Source of the DNA: Halobaculum halobium
GTDB lineage: Archaea; Halobacteriota; Halobacteria; Halobacteriales; Haloferacaceae
Direction: 5' to 3'
DNA: 64,000 nt
Assembly: GCF_030127145.1 (NCBI RefSeq)
Contig: NZ_CP126160.1
Coordinates: forward strand, 1 to 64,000
The notes below the pieces were generated by a model. That model was not told the origin of the DNA, did no database searches, and worked only from the letters and a program-made list of their open reading frames with translations. The translations under genes and the position numbers were made by a program. Positions 27,086 through 35,419 of the stretch are shown here, in pieces; within the stretch, counting starts at the first letter, position 1; the number at the start of each line of letters is the position of its first letter.

Positions 27086-28048
27086 ATGACGGGTGAACGT
27101 GAGCTAACCTGCGATGTCTGTGGAAAGTCCTTCGACACCAAGGACGCGCTGGGCGGCCACAACAGTAGCCACAGCCGCCGCATCTCAGACACCCAGTTAC
27201 TGGCCGAGGTCGACCGTCTCGTAAACGAGCTGGGCCGTTCCCCAACAGCCACAGAGATGAATGAGCTAGGGGCGTATTCAGCTGGAACGTACAAAAATAG
27301 ATTCGGCAGCTGGGCAGAGGCACTCCAGGAAGCGGGATACGAACCGGTGAAACAACACCGAGTGTCCGAAGACGCACTCCTCGACGAAATTAGACGGCTC
27401 GCAACGGAGGACGGGACGCCGCCAACGGCGGCCGACATGCGCTCGGAGGGCGAGTTCACGGTCACAATCGCGCAGAATCGCTTCGGGAGCTGGAACGAAG
27501 CGCTGGAGGCAGCTGGGTACGACCCCAACCATCGGCATCGGATTTCGGATGCAGAATTACTCGAAGAGATCCATCGGCTTGCCGACGAACTAGGGAAGAT
27601 CCCCACAGCGCAGGAGATGAAAGACCACGGAGAGTTCTCGCATCGACCCTACTTTACTCGCTGGGAGGGCTGGCAAGCTGCGATCCGAGCAGCGGGCTAC
27701 GAACCGGTCGGCCGTCCAGCCGGCCCAGACCATCACAACTGGAAAGAACAGCCAGTCCACGAGTGGCGCGAGTACGGGGACAACTGGAATGAACAACGTC
27801 AGAAAGCGCTTGAACGCGACAACTATACCTGTCAAACGCCGGACTGTGAGTGGACGCAGGAGGCGCATCTCGAGACATTCACGAGAGGACTCCACGTACA
27901 TCATATCCGACCGCTAAGCGCCTTCGGCGACGACGAGAGTGAGGTGGATTTCGAGCGGGCCAACCGGCTGGATAACCTCGTTACGGTGTGTGCCGAACAC
28001 CATCATCTCTGGGAGCGGGCATCACCGCTCCGACTCGATATACGGTGA
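27086..28048 (+). CDS. HNH endonuclease with zinc finger and homing-endonuclease-associated repeats
   Basis: The 320-residue protein is modular. Residues 8-28 form a C2H2 zinc finger (CDVCGKSFDTKDALGGH, then SSH). Three repeats of about 55 residues follow, each with LLxEIxRLAxELGxxPTAxEM, a FGSW or TRWEGW block and AAGYEP, typical of homing-endonuclease-associated DNA-binding repeats. The C-terminal 90 residues are an HNH nuclease: CQTPDCEW, then HVHHIRPLSAFG, N-LDNLVTVC and EHHH. The start at 27086 puts the finger at the N-terminus. The gene has a stem-loop leader. It could be a free-standing homing or defence nuclease cutting a specific site. Confidence 0.85.
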   Translation: MTGERELTCDVCGKSFDTKDALGGHNSSHSRRISDTQLLAEVDRLVNELGRSPTATEMNELGAYSAGTYKNRFGSWAEALQEAGYEPVKQHRVSEDALLDEIRRLATEDGTPPTAADMRSEGEFTVTIAQNRFGSWNEALEAAGYDPNHRHRISDAELLEEIHRLADELGKIPTAQEMKDHGEFSHRPYFTRWEGWQAAIRAAGYEPVGRPAGPDHHNWKEQPVHEWREYGDNWNEQRQKALERDNYTCQTPDCEWTQEAHLETFTRGLHVHHIRPLSAFGDDESEVDFERANRLDNLVTVCAEHHHLWERASPLRLDIR

Positions 28049-28160
28049 ATCTCGTAGCCGGCGGGTGTTGAACGAGTAGCTGACTGAATGGCAATCGGAT
28101 AGGCAGTCACCCAGTTGGGAGAAGTATATTGGATTAGAGGATAAAGCGGTCAACAAGAGA

Positions 28161-29455
28161 ATGTCTGAACTCCTATCGCTTGGTACTGAACTCGAGTTTG
28201 CGGATTATGTTGATTGGAATGAAACGACGAATATCAAAGACTACGAGGTTGTATTTGTTGACCTTCTGGACTTGGAGAAGCGAAAGGATGAGTTCCTACA
28301 TTCCTACGTTCCGGCTGGGTACAAACGCCAGTACAATCTCCCGAATCCTAAAGACGTTCTGAGGCTTCTAACATCTGGAGGGGACCTGATTGTTTGTCTT
28401 CCAACCACTACATCAGTGAAGCCTTCGGAAGATCAAGAGTGGGAACCGGAGGAACCGATACCCGATGATGCGTTGATACGCCCAGGAACGCCTATTCTCA
28501 ATTTGTTTTCGTGGCTTCCATTCGGGCTGGAAGTGAGTGATGAGCCTGGAAAATCAGTTGACGAGGGGAGTATCGACGATGGCTGGAAATGGTACTTTGA
28601 CGGCCAATTTAGCTGGGAAATTTCTTTTAAGAACCATATCCCCGATGAGGATAGCGTTGAATACCAGTTCCACTCCTTAGTTAGCAATCGATATGGTGAG
28701 GCGTTAGCTGCGGAAATCATGGTAAAAAGCAAGGGAGGGATGCTCCCCACTGGCTCTGAGTCTAATCAGGGAACAGTGTATCTTCTTCCGCTGGTGAAGA
28801 CAGGTCATAGCTTCGATGATGTTGCAGAAAAAGTGGTGGACAATTTCTATCCTGAGGTTGATCTGGAGACGGTAGGTCGACATCCGGATTGGTTGAGCGA
28901 GTACGCTGCACCTCGAGAAAAGGAATTACTGGGGAAGATTCGGGAGCTGAAGATGAACTTGAGGAGGAACGGCTGAGGAAGGATCTTCTCTGGGAGTATG
29001 ATGATGAGCTTGAAAATGCGGTTCGTTCGGCGTTCAAGGATGCTGGGTTGACTGTTGGTGGAGAGGTAAAAAATCGACGTGACGGTTCTATTGAATTGGA
29101 TGACCGCGTAATCCTACTGGAGATCAAAGGGCAGGAAGGAGATGTTTCTGAGGAGAATATTTCTCAGCTGATTAAATGGGTGGATAGAGATGGAGACGAG
29201 TTTGAAAGGGATGTGACGGGATTGTTAGTGATGAACCATCGTCGGCTAACTGAGCCGAATGAGCGAGAGTTCCAGTTAGATCAAGAGCGGTATGGTATGC
29301 TGGATAGGAACGGTTTACAAGTGGTTACCTCGCTGGAGTTGTTTAAGATGCTTCGTGGATTGGAAGCCGGTGATATCTCCGAAGCAGATGTGGTTGAGAA
29401 ATTAAAATCGGAAGAGATAGTCGTTCAATTTGACGAGGTCGAGAGTCCTTTCTGA
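28161..29455 (+). pseudogene. Two-domain protein with C-terminal PD-(D/E)XK nuclease, frameshifted
   Basis: The first frame (28161-28976) encodes a domain of unknown fold (YEVVFVDLLDLEKRKDEF near the start). It ends in a coiled segment just where the second frame, running to 29455, takes over. Adding one G near 28950 turns REL-KMNLRRNG into RELEDELEEERLRKDLLW and joins them into a protein of about 431 residues. The C-terminal part has DDRVILLEIKGQEGDVSEE, an E-x-K nuclease motif after SIELDD, typical of PD-(D/E)XK enzymes. The A/T-rich composition differs from its GC-rich neighbours. I suspect a defence protein that cuts DNA; the partner or trigger is unknown. Confidence 0.7.
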
Positions 29456-29484
29456 GATGCTTGGTATGAGAACTAAACTTAGGG

Positions 29485-30159
29485 TTACCAGCGCCAGATT
29501 TTGGCTGCCCAGCTGTGGTCGGACTCGTTAACTTCTGTCTCCCACCCTTTCTCCTCTAACAAGTTCGGAAGACTGTCGAGGTGTGCATCACCGCAGGAGA
29601 CTACAACAGTATCGTACCCGTTTTCTTTGGAGCTTCTGTGGATTTCCTCCACCATATCTTGGTCACGGGTTCCAAGCCGTCGTTCCTCGAGGATGATCAA
29701 GAAGAAAGAGAACAAAAGCGGTGCCCCGATCACCATCATTGGTTTGACCACTGCCGTGAATGTGAGGGAGGCAACCGCTGGAGCATCAATAAATGGAAAC
29801 GGATATACGGGGACGAACAATCCGGCAGCGAAGACTAAGCCGGAGATCACCCCTGAGCCAAGTATCCAGCTTTTAGGAAATCGGGGGTACAGTTCTGGGA
29901 GATCGGTGTCGATTTCGTCGTAGACAGGGATCTCTGCTTTCTCTTTGATGTCCGGCCCCTCGTAGAGCGCTGCTTGCAGCCAGTACAGTGTGAGAGCCCC
30001 GATCAGGAAGGAGAGGTAGCCGATTGACCAGTTGTCCGGGCTGACACGGTCTTCTCTCTGTTCCACGAACAATGCATCTGCATCAGCGTCTAAGTGCGAG
30101 TCAAGTGATTCTCTGTCCGTAGAAGAGATGTGAAATTCTCCCTGAAATACGGCTTTCAT
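29485..30159 (-). CDS. Membrane protein with TraB/PrgY-like ends
   Basis: A 224-residue protein with four hydrophobic segments (about residues 46-65, 99-117, 125-140 and 143-157). The N-terminal part, HISSTDRESLDSHLDADAD then ALFVEQRED, and the C-terminal VVVSCGDAHLDSLPNLLEE resemble the TraB/PrgY fold, where GxxH and E-x-R motifs are conserved at the two ends. In that family the membrane part normally follows the soluble domain. Here it is inserted between the two conserved ends, which is unusual. TraB-family proteins include shut-down factors for mating signals, but no function can be claimed here. The gene lies in the A/T-rich island. Confidence 0.55.
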   Translation of the reverse strand: MKAVFQGEFHISSTDRESLDSHLDADADALFVEQREDRVSPDNWSIGYLSFLIGALTLYWLQAALYEGPDIKEKAEIPVYDEIDTDLPELYPRFPKSWILGSGVISGLVFAAGLFVPVYPFPFIDAPAVASLTFTAVVKPMMVIGAPLLFSFFLIILEERRLGTRDQDMVEEIHRSSKENGYDTVVVSCGDAHLDSLPNLLEEKGWETEVNESDHSWAAKIWRW

Positions 30160-30235
30160 TGACTGTCAAGTGCGTTTCTATTGAAGAAAGATAATTGTGC
30201 AGGTGGAGAAACGGTTCCAATTCGATCTCTCTGAT

Positions 30236-30736
30236 CTATATGTACTGGATGGCGAAGGTGGATGCAGAGATAACGAACGCCAGGAAGGACAGGAGGATGA
30301 TCCGGTTGGTCAGCATCTGCTGGCTTTTCGCATCGGCCTTCCTGTAGACCCGTTCCTGAACGGAATACACCCTGTTCAGTTCTCTGGGGAACCATTCCCA
30401 GCCGAGCTGGGTCAGTATCTCGCTGACCGCTTTCTCACTTACCTCGTCTCGAGGTATATCAATAAGCTCGTGTAGATGGTCTTCCGGCGACGAGATCACA
30501 CGCTGTACTTCAAAGAAGTCAGAGGAGAGAGCCGAGAGTTCGTCATTTATTCTGGCGAGCTCGCTGCTCCAGACTCCGGCACTGAGATTGTCCAACCGCT
30601 TCTCTAAGGCAATTAGCTGGCTTTCTATTCTGAATATCTCGCTGATGAACTGTATCGTCTGGTCGTGATCGTGATCTCCTGGCGTCCTACTTATGAACCG
30701 TTTCGCACGGTCCTCAAAAGAGGTCTCTGAACCCAT
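30236..30736 (-). CDS. C-terminally membrane-anchored coiled protein
   Basis: A 166-residue protein starting at ATG 30736 (a TTG at 30742 is less likely). The first 140 residues are helical with heptad-like patterns (LIALEKRLDNLSAGVW and LARINDELSALSSDFF). The C-terminal 22 residues form one membrane helix (ILLSFLAFVISASTFAI). A tail-anchored coiled protein of this kind could be the membrane partner of the TraB-like protein downstream. There are 76 bases between the two genes. No family is recognised. Composition is A/T-rich. Confidence 0.6.
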   Translation of the reverse strand: MGSETSFEDRAKRFISRTPGDHDHDQTIQFISEIFRIESQLIALEKRLDNLSAGVWSSELARINDELSALSSDFFEVQRVISSPEDHLHELIDIPRDEVSEKAVSEILTQLGWEWFPRELNRVYSVQERVYRKADAKSQQMLTNRIILLSFLAFVISASTFAIQYI

Positions 30737-30844
30737 TATCAACGAATGGAGAATATTTCCACTAAGCCATTTCCCCTCACAATTCCGCAGAGTGAGTAGA
30801 CCATCTGTTGGTGGAGTAATCGTATATACGGAGCCTGTCTGTAG

Positions 30845-30997
30845 GAGTACGTCAAGGACGCCGCCGATTTCTACCGGGAACAGGGTGACCCAGGGACGGC
30901 AGAAACCCTGTTAGACGAGACAGAGATAACGGAAGGTCAGAAGAAAACCACGGTAGAGAGGCAAGAGCTGATTATAGAGAAGGTAGCCGAGACGTGA
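30845..30997 (+). pseudogene. Coding-like remnant without a start
   Basis: Fifty codons, from directly after an in-frame TAG (30842-30844) to TGA 30995-30997, encode a convincing protein-like segment (EYVKDAADFYREQGDPGTAE, then TLLDETEITEGQKK). There is no ATG, GTG or TTG start in the frame, and nothing upstream continues it. I read it as the tail of a decayed gene; the family is not recognised. It shows that this A/T-rich island has lost material. Confidence 0.35.
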
Positions 30998-31013
30998 TCT
31001 GTGCTAATATGGG

Positions 31014-31463
31014 TTACAGCATTGGTTCGTAGTCAGGGAACACCTGTCCTGCTTTCTGGTTGACGGCGTGCGGCGGTTTTACCGGTTTGTTCTCGCGGGA
31101 TACGTAGTACCGTTCTTCGTCGAGCTTCTGGATATGATAGTCTTCTCCGTCCGCTGCTTCGACCATGACACGTACTTCCTGTTCTTCGACAGTGTCGGAG
31201 GTTCCCGGATTGAGATGATGATCGAATTCAGCCCGGTCGAGGTACGGTTTGATCGTGGCCTGGACGTCTTCGGGGAAGACTCGGCCACTGCTGACCAGTG
31301 TGTATCGTCTACCTCTTGCGTTCCGCATTTCCGTTTCCTGGATGATGATGGCGTGTTCGTAGTCGTCTCTGACTTTCTGCAACTCGTATCCTAGGTTGTC
31401 GTCATCTTCGAGTTCTGAAGGAGCGGTTTTTACGAGTACCGAGTTGATTGTTGCACCGGCCAT
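31014..31463 (-). CDS. Hypothetical protein
   Basis: A 149-residue soluble, charged protein of unknown function. The middle (HAIIIQETEMRNARGRRYTLVSSG) and the C-terminal part (EEQEVRVMVEAADGEDYHI then QKLDEERYYVSRENKPV) look like beta strands with a compact fold. No catalytic motif, zinc ligands or membrane segment are visible. The ATG at 31463 is the only good start. It lies alone between a remnant and the four-helix membrane-protein operon, on the same strand as the latter but 140 bases behind it, so it may be part of that transcript. Confidence 0.6.
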   Translation of the reverse strand: MAGATINSVLVKTAPSELEDDDNLGYELQKVRDDYEHAIIIQETEMRNARGRRYTLVSSGRVFPEDVQATIKPYLDRAEFDHHLNPGTSDTVEEQEVRVMVEAADGEDYHIQKLDEERYYVSRENKPVKPPHAVNQKAGQVFPDYEPML

Positions 31464-31603
31464 AGCTGAGTCACGTTGTCGAAGATTTCAGAATCAGTGG
31501 ATATCAACGTTTGGCTGAATATCCTCGCCAACCAATTGCTGGAAATTAGCAGAAACCGACGCGAGTGTTGAACATTGAAGCCACCAAGGTCACTGCCTAT
31601 CCC

Positions 31604-32158
31604 TCAAATTAGATACTCCAATAGCCCAGTACTCTGTATTATTCCCGGGATAGGATGTAATAGTATCAACGTCAAGGATACAGCGGTCAATTTCAAGCAC
31701 TGGTCCAGTTTCGCCATTTTCTCGTCGTTTCTAGTCCGGTTTCCTTTGAAGAACATCTCCGGGTCATCAGTTTCCTCGTTGCCTGTGATCACCGTGAGGT
31801 AGGATTTGACGAGTTCACGTCGAACCGGTTCCGGCGGATTATCGATGTACTGCAGATAATCTTCTTCATCCAGTCCTGGTCTGTGGTAGTCCCGGACCCA
31901 GAGAGCTGAGATTCCGTTGACCACTGAGATCAGTGCGACCGCCATCGCCGCGTAGTGCAGAATGTTGAGGCTGGAGAAGATACTGACTACGGAGACGATG
32001 ATTGCGTCAACGGTCAGTACGGTACCGATCTTGGATTCGACTGAAGTTCGCCGGTCTGATTCTTCCTGGTATCGGAGCCGGATTTCTTCGAGGGCCAGTT
32101 GAGACAGATCTACATCACTGCTGCCATCTTCTTCGTCGCTGCCCTCGTCGTCGGTCAT
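31604..32158 (-). CDS. Four-helix membrane protein behind three zinc-ribbon microproteins
   Basis: A 184-residue protein with an acidic N-terminus, an amphipathic helix (LALEEIRLRYQEESDRRTSV) leading into two hairpin-like membrane helices (about residues 46-66 and 68-88), a soluble loop, and two weaker hydrophobic segments near the C-terminus (157-180). A long charged helix entering a first pair of membrane helices is also seen in membrane effectors of nucleotide-signal defence systems such as SLATT-type proteins. This is a resemblance in layout only. Its ATG at 32158 directly follows the stop of the third microprotein gene (TGAATG), so all four genes form one operon. Confidence 0.65.
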   Translation of the reverse strand: MTDDEGSDEEDGSSDVDLSQLALEEIRLRYQEESDRRTSVESKIGTVLTVDAIIVSVVSIFSSLNILHYAAMAVALISVVNGISALWVRDYHRPGLDEEDYLQYIDNPPEPVRRELVKSYLTVITGNEETDDPEMFFKGNRTRNDEKMAKLDQCLKLTAVSLTLILLHPIPGIIQSTGLLEYLI

Positions 32159-32257
32159 TCAAAATTCTCTGCCACACTCATCACAGATGCGGTCTCCCTT
32201 GTTTTTCTTGAGGGTGCTGAAACTTGACTCGTCCTTGCACTTTGGGCATACAGGCAT
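32159..32257 (-). CDS. Zinc-ribbon microprotein 3 (32 residues)
   Basis: Encodes MPVCPKCKDESS, a short variable segment, then ICDECGREF: two CxxC pairs 17 residues apart, enough to hold one zinc ion. It is the third of three tandem genes with the same plan. ATG 32257-32255, stop TGA 32161-32159, immediately followed by the ATG of the membrane-protein gene. At 32 residues it would be missed by normal gene callers. That all three tandem copies keep start, both CxxC pairs and a terminal aromatic residue argues that they are real. The function is unknown. Confidence 0.75.
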   Translation of the reverse strand: MPVCPKCKDESSFSTLKKNKGDRICDECGREF

Positions 32258-32267
32258 GGCTATGTCG

Positions 32268-32378
32268 TTAGAAGGTTTCTCCGCATTCGTCGCAAGTTCG
32301 TTTGTCTTTCTCTTCTCCGTCCCCAAGCTCGGCGCTGTGGGTCAGTGCTCCGTCTTTACAGTCAGGGCACAACGGCAT
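32268..32378 (-). CDS. Zinc-ribbon microprotein 2 (36 residues)
   Basis: Encodes MPLCPDCKDGAL, a charged middle (ELGDGEEKDKR) and TCDECGETF. The two CxxC pairs are 22 residues apart. Start ATG 32378-32376, stop TAA 32270-32268, ten bases before the start of the third copy. It shares MPLCPDC at the N-terminus and CDECGETF at the C-terminus with microprotein 1, while the middle differs in length and sequence. Such proteins could be subunits, adaptors or small regulators for the membrane protein of the same operon. Confidence 0.75.
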   Translation of the reverse strand: MPLCPDCKDGALTHSAELGDGEEKDKRTCDECGETF

Positions 32379-32382
32379 CGTT

Positions 32383-32475
32383 TTAGAACGTCTCTCCGCA
32401 CTCGTCACACACCTGTTCTGCGTTCTGGATCAGGCCTGTCATCGCGTCATCTCGACAATCAGGGCAGAGAGGCAT
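32383..32475 (-). CDS. Zinc-ribbon microprotein 1 (30 residues)
   Basis: Encodes MPLCPDCRDDAM, then TGLIQNAEQV, then CDECGETF. First gene of the operon: ATG 32475-32473, stop TAA 32385-32383, four bases before microprotein 2. A TATA-like CTTATTAA on the minus strand (32504-32511) lies about 30 bases before the ATG, as for a leaderless transcript, so transcription probably begins at this small gene. Independent conservation of the four cysteines in three copies with diverged middles supports translation. Confidence 0.75.
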   Translation of the reverse strand: MPLCPDCRDDAMTGLIQNAEQVCDECGETF

Positions 32476-32484
32476 TCTTGTACC

Positions 32485-32511
32485 GGGTAGTACCCATTTA
32501 CAGTTAATAAG
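32485..32511 (-). promoter_or_regulatory. Promoter of the microprotein operon with palindrome
   Basis: Minus-strand TATA-like CTTATTAA at 32511-32504. Between it and the start codon lies the perfect palindrome GGGTAGTACCC (32485-32495), which could be an operator at the transcription start. Confidence 0.5.
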
Positions 32512-32625
32512 GATTTGGCGGCATCGGTCCCCCGGAAGGGGTTACAGTCCTGCAGAGAGTCTATTGTCCCCTCAATGGGTGAGGGGCTCGCTGTACTGGC
32601 GAGTTCCCGAAACACGGTAAGAACG

Positions 32626-33552
32626 ATGGCAACCAGAGACATCTACGAGAGCGGATTCGACGAAGACGTCCGAACGGAATCGAGTGCGAACCAGTGTCCC
32701 GAGTGCGACGGTCGGGTCACCACGAACGCGGTCGAAACGGTCTGCGAGGACTGTGGCCTGGTCGTCGACGAACAGCGCATCGATCACGGGCCGGAGTGGC
32801 GGGCGTACGACGACGAGGAGCGCGAGCGAACGGGCGCCCCACTTACTGCGGCCCGCCACGATCGCGGCCTGTCGACGGAGATCGGTCGCGGCACCGACGC
32901 GAAGGGGAACGAGATCTCTGGGCAGAAGCGACGGCGACTCGCGCGGATGCGCCGTGAGCAGACTCGCGGTCGCTGGCGGTCGAAAGCGGAACGGAATCTC
33001 GCACACGGACTGGGCGAGGTGCGTCGGTTGGCGAGTGCGCTCGAACTCTCTGATTCGGTCCGCGACCAGGCGTGTCAGCTCTTCCGGAGCGCCCAGAACG
33101 AGGATCTGCTTCGTGGCAGATCCATCGAGGCCATCGCCGCGGCCAGCGTCTACGGGGCCTGCCGGTGCAACGGCCGCTCGCGGTTGGTGGACGACGTCAG
33201 CGAGATGGCCCGCGTCGCGGAGTCACGAGTCACGAACGCGTACAAAACGTTGAACGAGGAGCTGGGCCTCCCCGCTGAGCCCGTCTCCCCCAGCATGTTC
33301 GTGCCGCGCCTCGCCTCGGACCTCGAGTGTCCGGACGAAATCCGACAGCGGGCCCGAGCCCTCGCGGAGCAGGCCGAGGGGCGCGGCGTCACGACGGGCG
33401 TCCATCCGGCCGGGTTCGCAGCGGCCTGCCTCTACAAGGCCGGTCGCGAAGAGGGCCGATGGTTGACGCAATCCGAGGCCGCGGACGTAGCGAACGCCTC
33501 GAAGGCGACTGTTCGGGCACACCGGGATACGTTGGAGGAACGGGTCGCCTGA
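32626..33552 (+). CDS. tfb: Transcription initiation factor TFB
   Basis: A 308-residue archaeal TFB, which recruits RNA polymerase to TBP-bound promoters. Zinc ribbon CPECDG (C24, C27) and CEDCG (C40, C43), B-reader region WRAYDDEERERTG, then two cyclin repeats; SIEAIAAASVYGACR and TGVHPAGFAAACLYKAGR are the cores. The final helix-turn-helix SEAADVANASKATVRAH is intact. ATG 32626 (MATRDIY) is chosen because it gives the normal distance to the zinc ribbon; an upstream ATG at 32515 adds unlike sequence. Haloarchaea carry many TFBs, and an accessory copy may direct transcription of this element's own genes. Confidence 0.92.
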   Translation: MATRDIYESGFDEDVRTESSANQCPECDGRVTTNAVETVCEDCGLVVDEQRIDHGPEWRAYDDEERERTGAPLTAARHDRGLSTEIGRGTDAKGNEISGQKRRRLARMRREQTRGRWRSKAERNLAHGLGEVRRLASALELSDSVRDQACQLFRSAQNEDLLRGRSIEAIAAASVYGACRCNGRSRLVDDVSEMARVAESRVTNAYKTLNEELGLPAEPVSPSMFVPRLASDLECPDEIRQRARALAEQAEGRGVTTGVHPAGFAAACLYKAGREEGRWLTQSEAADVANASKATVRAHRDTLEERVA

Positions 33553-33646
33553 CGCAGTCCACTGTCTCTCGGTCTGTACTGCACATCGGTCTATCCACGT
33601 TACGATTTAAACACGAAGACGAGCCATGTTCTCTGTAGACTGCTCT

Positions 33647-34528
33647 ATGAACGGTCGTTACTCCGACTTTGAGGAACTGCGGCCGACTGGCGAGGCGTCC
33701 CCCATTCCGGACACGAGGCTGGACGACGGCTGTGAGGGTGCCCCCCGGCGGCAACGCGTCGCGACGAACGCTGGTGGCTACCCTGATGCGCCGACGGCCA
33801 CCGACGGCGAGTGCCGGTCCTGTGGGGCCTCAGTCCCAGACGGCCAGACGAAATGCCGGTTCTGTCTCACCAACCATCTCGGAAGTGACGCCACTAGCAC
33901 GGACGAGGCAGCGTCGACGACGTGCCTCGGCATCGTCCACCTGGTCGTCGAGTCGACCACGTTCTACGGCGCCGTGGCGAAGGGCGGCGCGGCGGCGAAC
34001 CTCCTCTCCGCTAACGAGGCGGAGCCGGCCGTCGACGACTATACGCTCATCTACGATCTCGACGAGGCGCCGGCGCGCCAGCTGGCCGAGCAATGGCCCT
34101 CACTTCCCGACGCCGTACAGGTGTCGTCAGCGGAGGGAGAGCGGCTTCTCAGTGCCGCCCGTGACCGGGCTGGGTGGCACGGGCAGGAAGCGTCGGAGCG
34201 TCAGGAACAGGCCCCGACGCGGCTATACGACCAGCGTGGGGACGGCATCCTCGCCACGTCGCGTCTCGACGCGGTCCTCGACGACGCCGACGACGCGGTG
34301 TGGCTGGTTCCAGCGATGACGCTGACCGAATCCGCCGGCGAAGCTGGGGCTGATCGCCAGGTGTCGTCGGTACCGACGACGCAGGAACTCGACTGTCAAA
34401 GCTGTGGACAGGCGACCGACCATCGGTTCAAGACCCACGAGTCGGTCCCGGATGAAGCGTGGACGGGGCAACCGATCTGGGAGTGTCGGGTGTGTGGCTC
34501 GGCTCGCTACGGCCCCAGTCTCGAGTAG
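33647..34528 (+). CDS. Zinc-finger hypothetical protein
   Basis: A 293-residue protein with two zinc ribbons, CRSCGASV with CRFCLTN near residues 57-77 and CQSCGQAT with CRVCGSAR near the C-terminus. Between them is an alpha/beta region with DDYTLIYDLDEAPARQL. ATG 33647 is preferred over ATG 33626: a TATA-like ATTTAAA (33605-33611) would place the transcription start near 33635, beyond the earlier ATG. The family occurs in haloarchaeal accessory DNA without a known function. An inverted-repeat copy follows 19 bases after the stop. A nucleic-acid-related role is possible, but not shown. Confidence 0.7.
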   Translation: MNGRYSDFEELRPTGEASPIPDTRLDDGCEGAPRRQRVATNAGGYPDAPTATDGECRSCGASVPDGQTKCRFCLTNHLGSDATSTDEAASTTCLGIVHLVVESTTFYGAVAKGGAAANLLSANEAEPAVDDYTLIYDLDEAPARQLAEQWPSLPDAVQVSSAEGERLLSAARDRAGWHGQEASERQEQAPTRLYDQRGDGILATSRLDAVLDDADDAVWLVPAMTLTESAGEAGADRQVSSVPTTQELDCQSCGQATDHRFKTHESVPDEAWTGQPIWECRVCGSARYGPSLE

Positions 34529-34547
34529 CCCCAGTGCTCGGCGTCGA

Positions 34548-34590
34548 TTAACCAACATCTCTGCAGGTGGCTCCGGGTTTCGTTGGTTAA
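34548..34590. repeat. Inverted repeat TTAACCAAC, copy C
   Basis: TTAACCAAC (34548-34556) and GTTGGTTAA (34582-34590), spacer 25 bases, 19 bases after the preceding stop. From here to 34876 there is no gene. Near its 3' end are CCCC/GGGG arms (34840-34853) and the nrdR Shine-Dalgarno sequence. Confidence 0.8.
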
Positions 34591-34876
34591 CAGTAATAGG
34601 AAGTACGATTTCCTTGTTCAGACTCGCAGCCGCTAACTGGTGTAAAATCGATAACTACAGATAGAATACTAATCGCTATGTGAGGGGATGGAGAGCAATA
34701 GTTGAGACTGGGTCACTCAATGCATATGATCCCAATTTTCCGCGCCCACTATTCAAGTTTAGTTGTACTACATCAATTCAATTGGGTAAGTTTTATGTGA
34801 CAGTCCTCACCACCAGATATTGCGGTCGAAATCGAGAGCCCCCACATCTGGGGTTAAGACCCTGGAGGATTAAGTA

Positions 34877-35374
34877 GTGACAACTATGAACTGCCCGGAT
34901 TGCGGGAACGAGCGAACACGCGTCATCGATACAGGGACTAGTGCCGACGGAACCTCCGTCCGACGGCGCCGCGAATGTCAACGCTGTTCGTTCCGCTTTA
35001 CGACCTACGAACGTCCAGAGTGGGAGTCACTCCAGGTGAAAAAACGCGACGGAACCATCGAATCGTTCGACCGACAGAAACTCCGCGCAGGGATCGAGCG
35101 AGCCGTTGAGAAGCGCGATGTGGCCGAGACAACAGTGACTGCTCTCGTCGACGATATCGAGAGCGAACTGCAAGGTCGAGAGGCACGTATCGTCTCTTCG
35201 AGTCTCATCGGCGAACTCGTCTCTGAGAACCTCCGCACGCTCGATAAGGTAGCCTACATTCGATTTGTCTCCGTTTACAAAGCATTCTCTGAGCCGCAGG
35301 AATTCCTGAGAGAACTTGACGCAGTCTTGGATGCAGAACTCGATGACTTCGATGCCTCGAACAGCTCACTATGA
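34877..35374 (+). CDS. nrdR: Ribonucleotide reductase transcriptional regulator NrdR
   Basis: A 165-residue NrdR: a zinc ribbon (MNCPDCGNERTRVIDT and CQRCSFRFTTYE) followed by an ATP-cone (VKKRDGTIESFDRQKLRAGI, then LDKVAYIRFVSVYKAF). It represses ribonucleotide reductase genes in response to dATP/ATP. GGAGG (34864-34868) is an ideal Shine-Dalgarno sequence for GTG 34877 (8-base spacing), which gives three residues before MNCPDC; ATG 34886 is the conventional family start but too far from it. The gene lies 132 bases before nrdB, and a palindrome between them (35404-35419) is a candidate site for its product. Confidence 0.93.
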   Translation: MTTMNCPDCGNERTRVIDTGTSADGTSVRRRRECQRCSFRFTTYERPEWESLQVKKRDGTIESFDRQKLRAGIERAVEKRDVAETTVTALVDDIESELQGREARIVSSSLIGELVSENLRTLDKVAYIRFVSVYKAFSEPQEFLRELDAVLDAELDDFDASNSSL

Positions 35375-35403
35375 CACAAACATACGCAGATCAAACGAAT
35401 GTT

Positions 35404-35419
35404 CGGTCATCCTTGACCG
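35404..35419. promoter_or_regulatory. Palindrome CGGTCA / TGACCG upstream of nrdB
   Basis: Perfect six-base arms (35404-35409, 35414-35419) with a TCCT spacer, about 90 bases before the nrdB ATG. It may be a NrdR operator, though it does not look like the bacterial NrdR box, or a hairpin in the nrdR-nrdB transcript. Confidence 0.35.

Noticed and set aside
32531-32550. CCCC/GGGG hairpin upstream of the TFB gene
   Set aside because: The order resembles the leader family, but it lies about 75 bases from the start, lacks the GGGTG core and has no clear T tract.
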